Below are positions 59,500 through 64,000 of a DNA stretch of 64,000 nucleotides, in pieces. Source of the DNA: Phorcus lineatus (Eukaryota > Mollusca > Gastropoda > Trochida > Trochidae); contig OV121082.1 of assembly GCA_921293015.1 (NCBI GenBank), forward strand, positions 21,865,748 to 21,929,747. The letters run 5' to 3'. The notes under the pieces were generated by a model. The model was not told the origin of the DNA, did no database searches, and saw only the letters and a program-made list of their open reading frames with translations. Numbering within the stretch: the stretch's first letter is position 1; the number at the start of each line of letters is the position of its first letter. A program made the translations under genes and the position numbers.

Positions 59500-59610
59500 C
59501 TCATCTCTCTAATCAGCTGTGATATTGACCACTCATCAAATGAAATATACATTGTCTTGATTGCCTATCTGAGCTGGTAGTCTTCTTCTGAGTGACGTAC
59601 GTGATTTTCA
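59500..59610 (-). repeat. Conserved exon-like module, copy 2
   Basis: On the minus strand, GCAATCAAGACAATGTATAT and GAGTGGTCAATATCACAGCT, then GATTAGAGAGATGAGTGAA|GTAAGTG. The frame reads AIKTMYISFDEWSISQLIRE and ends at a consensus GTAAGT donor, which supports an exon. The upstream boundary is unclear. Confidence 0.4.
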
Positions 59611-60345
59611 TGCAAGCAGTTAGACAAATTGTAATGTGTGGCATGATGAAAGCCTTGATCCTTAAGTAGAGTCACATCTGGCAATTATTAAGGATAGTCC
59701 TCCCAAATGGTTATTTCGATTGACACTCATGAAATATTTTATTCAATATATTTCAACATGCCTGCCAGAATGACTTGTATTGCAACATATAATAGATAAG
59801 ATGTTTAGTTCGCGATCCAGTACAATACTTAACTGTCTTCATGATTATAATTCCGTAAATCTGACTGTCACAATGGTACATGACTATATGAAACCAAGTG
59901 TCGGCTATATTCTTGATTAATGTGGGTGAATGATAATCAGAATGATAAACGACTTTCCATGCTATACACATTTTATTGAACTCTCATGATTTGCAATCTC
60001 TCTCCCCAGAGGCAGCTCCGTAATTAATTCCTTAACAACCTCGAGCTTTTCTCGATCTTCCGGCAGGTTCCCCTAGCGGCAAAATTTCGCAACATAAACT
60101 ACCTTGGACTATTTTAGCCAATGAAAACATCCCATGAATAAATAACCAGGATCCAGTTGCTAAATAAGGCGAACGTGTTCTGTAAACAGGACTCGAAGTG
60201 AAAAGTGCATACTTGAATAAAGTTTAGCTTTCAGCTTACGGAAAAGGTTTTTGAAGCGTTTTGAATGATATTTTATAGCTGATTGCACAACTAACTTTTA
60301 TTGAATCCAATCAGATATCTACATTTCAAAACCGTCAACCGCTTG

Positions 60346-60402
60346 TACTAGAACAGAGGTTGTATAGGAATTATAACGGAGTTACCTCTGAAGGGAGAGA
60401 AT
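60346..60402. mobile_element. Solo terminus of the 18.7-kb MITE family
   Basis: GAACAGAGGTTGTATAGGAA and TTATAACGGAGTTACCTCTG match the right terminus of the 18660-19131 element. No partner terminus is seen nearby, so it is a fragment. Confidence 0.5.
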
Positions 60403-61954
60403 GCATGACGTTCTGGTTTTAATTCATTGGACATGAAACATTAATTTGTTCCTTGTAAAATGGTATGGAAGGTCATAAAATATACTCAGTAGTCTCTATT
60501 TCTAAGTAACCAGTGTTAATGCGATGGAAGCTTTCGACCTGTTCGAATGAAGAAAAATTTGTGTCTTTATTACCTTTTATTTCTAGCATCATTCTTAGAA
60601 CAAATTGTAAGAAATTAACAGTGAAATTACAATTTTGTTCGACATTTTGAAATGTTAAGATTAATGTTAAAGCTTAAAACCTTTTTAAAATTAAATCTAG
60701 CATTTTTCTCTTTTATTAGTGATAAAAACCCTTGTAGGTTTCTTTCTTGCATCTCTTGATAAAAAAATATCAGACGTACGATTTTGCACCCCAATAATAC
60801 ATTTTCTAAAAAAGGGTTAATGGTGCTTAAAAGTATTTCAGTTATGAACCAACACCGGAACATGGTTTTGACACGTTTCATGATTATCGTTTCCATCAAA
60901 ATTGCTGACTACACAGAAAATGCTCCAAATCGATAGTTTCAGAAGAAAGTACAATCTTCCTCATCTTCTTGACAATGGGTATCGGCGCAATCATATTGAT
61001 TTATTGATGCACTGACAAAAATATACCTCTTCATCATTGTTAAAGTAGGTCTTTAGAAGATCACAGTTGTATGAATCCTCTCACACTGAAAAAGATTGGA
61101 GATGATTAGAATTGGTCTGTTAAAGTTCGATGTGGTTTTAAACTTTTAAACTTTGATTTCTGTCTTGAAATGTAGTATCATACCAAAAGTTCATTTATAT
61201 TTTTGGTTGAAACCTTAACAAACTTTTTTTCTTCAATCAGTAATATTTCATTTAAGGGCATAAATTAAAGACGACCCCATGAGTCCTTATGGCAGAGTAA
61301 GCATGTAGGCCGAAATATTTTTGATATCCAAGAATCTGTAAGTGTAAAGTAAGAATCTTCCATTATAATTCGTATTATTTTAATTGAAGTTGTCGGAGAG
61401 TTTTTGTCATGATTTGGTTCTTATAATCTTCTTTCTTTGCAAATTGCATTGACCTTTGAACTAATGGGCAGCGTGATACGGAAAAGCGTTACAAGCAACC
61501 TTCAACGAAAATAAGGTGGATGCAATTTAATTCTCATATGCCCAAAATGAGGCTTTATTAACCTCCAGGTTTCCTAAATGGACCCACATTTTCATTCTTG
61601 GATAATCATTCAGATTACAATAGGCAATGTCAGTTTTATATTAACGTAAAGCGACGAATCTTATCCTTCTCTTTCATGCAACCTCTAAGTACAAAGAATT
61701 TCAGAATGTTTGTATTTATAACAAATAACATAGTATCCAATGAAAGTATGTCACTGTGATGCTGTCTATTTTTAAGTTCTATATATCTTATCCTATTCTA
61801 TATCATGAAACCTCTAAGTACAAAGAATTTCAGAATGACTGTATTGATAACAGGTAACATATCGAATGAAAGTGTTTCACTGTGATGCTCTTTGTTTTTA
61901 AGTAAGTCCAGGTCAGTTGGTTAGACTAGAGGCATGATTAGTTTGTAGACTGGC

Positions 61955-62110
61955 TTCACTTATCTCTCTAATCAGCTGTGATATTGACCACTCGACACAT
62001 GAAATATACATCGTCTTGATTGCCTCTCCGACCTATGCCGTGTTCTGCTGATTGCAATGACTTACATGAACTTCATATATGACGGAATGAGGTTGATCGT
62101 GACATGAACA
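61955..62110 (-). repeat. Conserved exon-like module, copy 3
   Basis: The same module as at 59.5 and 16.1 kb: GCAATCAAGACGATGTATAT, TGTCGAGTGGTCAATATCAC. The frame EAIKTMYISCVEWSISQLIRE is kept, but a TAG lies just upstream, and the donor seen in copy 2 is changed to GCCAGT. Confidence 0.4.
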
Positions 62111-62137
62111 CCAATATATGGGGTTATAATGTCTGGA

Positions 62138-62545
62138 AAGAGGTCTGGAAGATCAAGAAGCTTGATTGTTATTGGCGAATCATGTTTTCAAACCAACTGG
62201 CATTTAATGATGATGTACCTATTTTTTTTATAACAGTTAACAGCTACTCCCTGAAAATGGTAAACTGATAAACCAAGTATGGGCAACTACTGATATTTTT
62301 TCACCTTTCATAATTATCGTTTTCCTTCAAATTGCTTAAATAAAGAGGTCTGGAAGATCAAGAAGCTTAATTGTTATTGGCGAATCATGTTTTCAAACCA
62401 ACTGGCATTTAATGATGATGTACCTATTTTTTTTATAACAGTTAACAGCTACTCCCTGAAAATGGTAAACTGATAAACCAAGTATGGGCAACTACTGATA
62501 TTTTTTCACCTTTCATAATTATCGTTTTCCTTCAAATTGCTTAAA
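62138..62545. repeat. Near-identical 204-bp tandem duplication
   Basis: AAAGAGGTCTGGAAGATCAA starts at 62138 and 62342, and the two 204-bp units differ at a single visible base (CTTGATTG versus CTTAATTG). It is the youngest duplication in the window, or an assembly artefact. Confidence 0.95.
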
Positions 62546-63430
62546 TAATAAGAAAAATTTCACATCAATAGTTTTTAAAGAGAATTCCAGCTTCCTTATC
62601 TCCTAGACTAGGGTACGGGCAAAGTCGTATTGATTTATCAATCAACTGACAAAAAATAGACTTCTCCAAGTTAAGTAGGGCGAAATGATGGTCGGAGTTC
62701 TCGACCTCGCACACTGGGAAGATAGTTTATGATTGTGATTGATTTGTGTATACTTGTTTTGAGTGCCTTTTAGTAAAAATAAAATTCTACGGTCATTCAA
62801 TGGATTCCTGTAAACCTTTAAAAGGCCATATGAAAACACCAATGTATCTCATAATTACTAAAACTTTTTAAAAGAGTCTGATGCAAACAATTTACTAACT
62901 CTATTAACATTCGTATGATTTCATATTTCAAGGCATCCTCAAACAATCATGGATTATAAAAAAAAAGTAAAACACAATATGATGTGAAATATCTTTGAAA
63001 AAGCCCAACATATATATAAACTTATTAGTTTGAAATTTCTGACTTCCTTTTAAAAGGTCAAATGTAAACAACAATGTGTAAAGCATAACGACTGTGTAAC
63101 GTATCTTGAAGAAGTCTGCTAAACGTGAATGTTCAAACTTGACGCCTTAATGTTTTTTAATGTCAAGACATGTTCAAAGACACATTAGATTTGTACAATC
63201 TTTTACAAGAACATCAAAATAAGAGGTGAAAAGTAAAAGACAAGATAACTTGAAAGATATGTTAAAAAACAAATCATCTAGAGACAAAAATCGGACGTTG
63301 GTACAGAAGTTAGGAATTTTCGGCCAATGAAAACGATATTGATTATTCCCTTATTTTAGATATATGGCAATTTTAGCGTTTATTACAGACAATGTAAGCA
63401 GTTTGCAGGTAGGAGATAGGGACCATATTT

Positions 63431-63760
63431 CCCTACAGACTCATAACAATATCTGCTAGCAGGAAGTACAGTTATATTAATGGTTATTTGTCTGAGAGAG
63501 ACAACCAATACGCATAAATAATCTTTTGTAGAACTTTAGAAGGGAGAAGATATGCTTAAATAATTCTCTCCCTCCAGATCAATAACATTATCTATGGGCA
63601 TGAAGCACACTTATCATCGAAGGCTATTTGTCTGTGACAGGCAGTTCAGTCTGATAAATCATCTTTTGTTGGGACTGTGTATGGATGAAGATATCCTTAG
63701 ATAATTTTCTCCCTTCAGGCCCATTACGCTCAACTCTCTCCAGCAGTCCACTTTCATTAA
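63431..63760. repeat. Tandem repeat, ~140-bp unit, ~2.4 copies
   Basis: CCCTACAGACTCATAACAAT (63431), CCCTCCAGATCAATAACATT (63570) and CCCTTCAGGCCCATTACGCT (63711) start successive units. ATAATCTTTTGT and AGATAT..TTA.ATAATT are shared. A 107-codon minus-strand frame (63982-63659) crosses the third unit and has no recognised homology. Confidence 0.65.
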
Positions 63761-64000
63761 AATTGTCTCTCTTGGATAATACCACAGACTTTTGTATGTT
63801 GAAGGAGTGAGTGAGAGAGTTACTGCAAATCGCCCTGAGGGCAATATTTCAACGATGAGCAGCATTATCTTGTAAGATGAATTTATAGGTAGACTGATAT
63901 ATTTTTCAAACGTTTTCTTTAATAATGCAAAGGTTTTGGGATTTTGGTATAGGACATTCAAACAATCCATCCTTTTTAACACATTTGGTACAGGAATTGA

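Larger units (their letters stand above)
58430..62880. repeat. Tandem segmental duplication, ~2.45-kb unit, two copies plus a partial third
   Basis: CTGAC..CACAGAAAAT at 58458 and 60905 and TCTCTCTAATCAGCTGTGAT at 59506 and 61962 are offset by 2447 and 2456 bp. AATGAAAGTATG and TTTAAGTTAGTCCA/TTTAAGTAAGTCCA also pair up. A shorter third copy of the first part (GTATTGATTTATCAATCAAC, GACAAAAAATAGACTTCT) lies at 62560-62840. On the minus strand a Cys-rich frame (58511-58726) exists in copy 1 only. No gene family was recognised. Confidence 0.6.

Noticed and set aside
63659-63982. 107-codon minus-strand ORF at the window end
   Set aside because: Overlaps a 140-bp tandem repeat, has no recognised domain, and runs to the edge of the window.

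Overview
This is AT-rich (roughly two thirds A+T by eye) eukaryotic genomic DNA from an invertebrate, most likely a bivalve or other mollusc. The pointers are a multi-exon TRIM gene with a C-terminal SPRY exon, a DIRS retrotransposon, a Penelope-like element with hammerhead ribozymes, tRNA-headed SINEs, a LINE tail ending in CTGT repeats, palindromic MITEs and long GA and AT arrays. Genes are sparse; most of the window is intron, intergenic DNA, old duplications and transposable elements. The assignment to molluscs rests on family recall, not on a search.

Layout. Positions 1-5.1 kb are non-coding apart from two copies of one tRNA-headed SINE, a tight pair of RNA-like hairpins (3.9 kb) and what looks like a duplicate of the TRIM first exon (2.1 kb). 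At 5.14-8.93 kb (minus strand) lies the one recognisable host gene: a TRIM protein of RING, two B-boxes, coiled coil, two short linker exons and a SPRY exon. Its splice sites and phases agree throughout, but three one-base frame changes suggest decay or assembly indels. A possible untranslated first exon sits near 10.4 kb.

10.5-35 kb is gene-poor. It holds two copies of a foldback element built from GCGAAATA-type arrays (17.5 and 25.1 kb). Each is joined to a different half of one SINE, and an uninterrupted SINE at 43.1 kb shows the empty insertion site with a 6-bp target repeat. The same stretch has a LINE 3' end (25.8 kb), a MITE (26.4 kb), a 73-unit GA array (27.7 kb), an old ~3-kb duplication (29.6 and 32.6 kb) and several tandem repeats.

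35.44-40.53 kb is a DIRS element that looks whole: inverted terminal repeats, Gag-like ORF, RT-RNase H ORF, overlapping tyrosine recombinase ORF, and an internal complementary region that copies both ends. 42.8-52.5 kb carries the tandem-tailed SINE, a second LINE tail, a cluster of CACGTG sites and a 370-bp tandem repeat. 52.5-55.4 kb is a Penelope-like element (RT plus GIY-YIG) flanked by two different hammerhead ribozymes and interrupted in its 3' part by a poly(A) retrocopy with a 15-bp target-site duplication. 58.4-62.9 kb is a two- to three-fold tandem duplication of ~2.45 kb containing a short conserved exon-like module that also occurs at 16.1 kb. The window ends in a 140-bp tandem repeat.

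The retroelements are autonomous modules; nothing suggests that the host gene and the elements work together. The most unusual observation is the foldback/SINE composite with its empty site.
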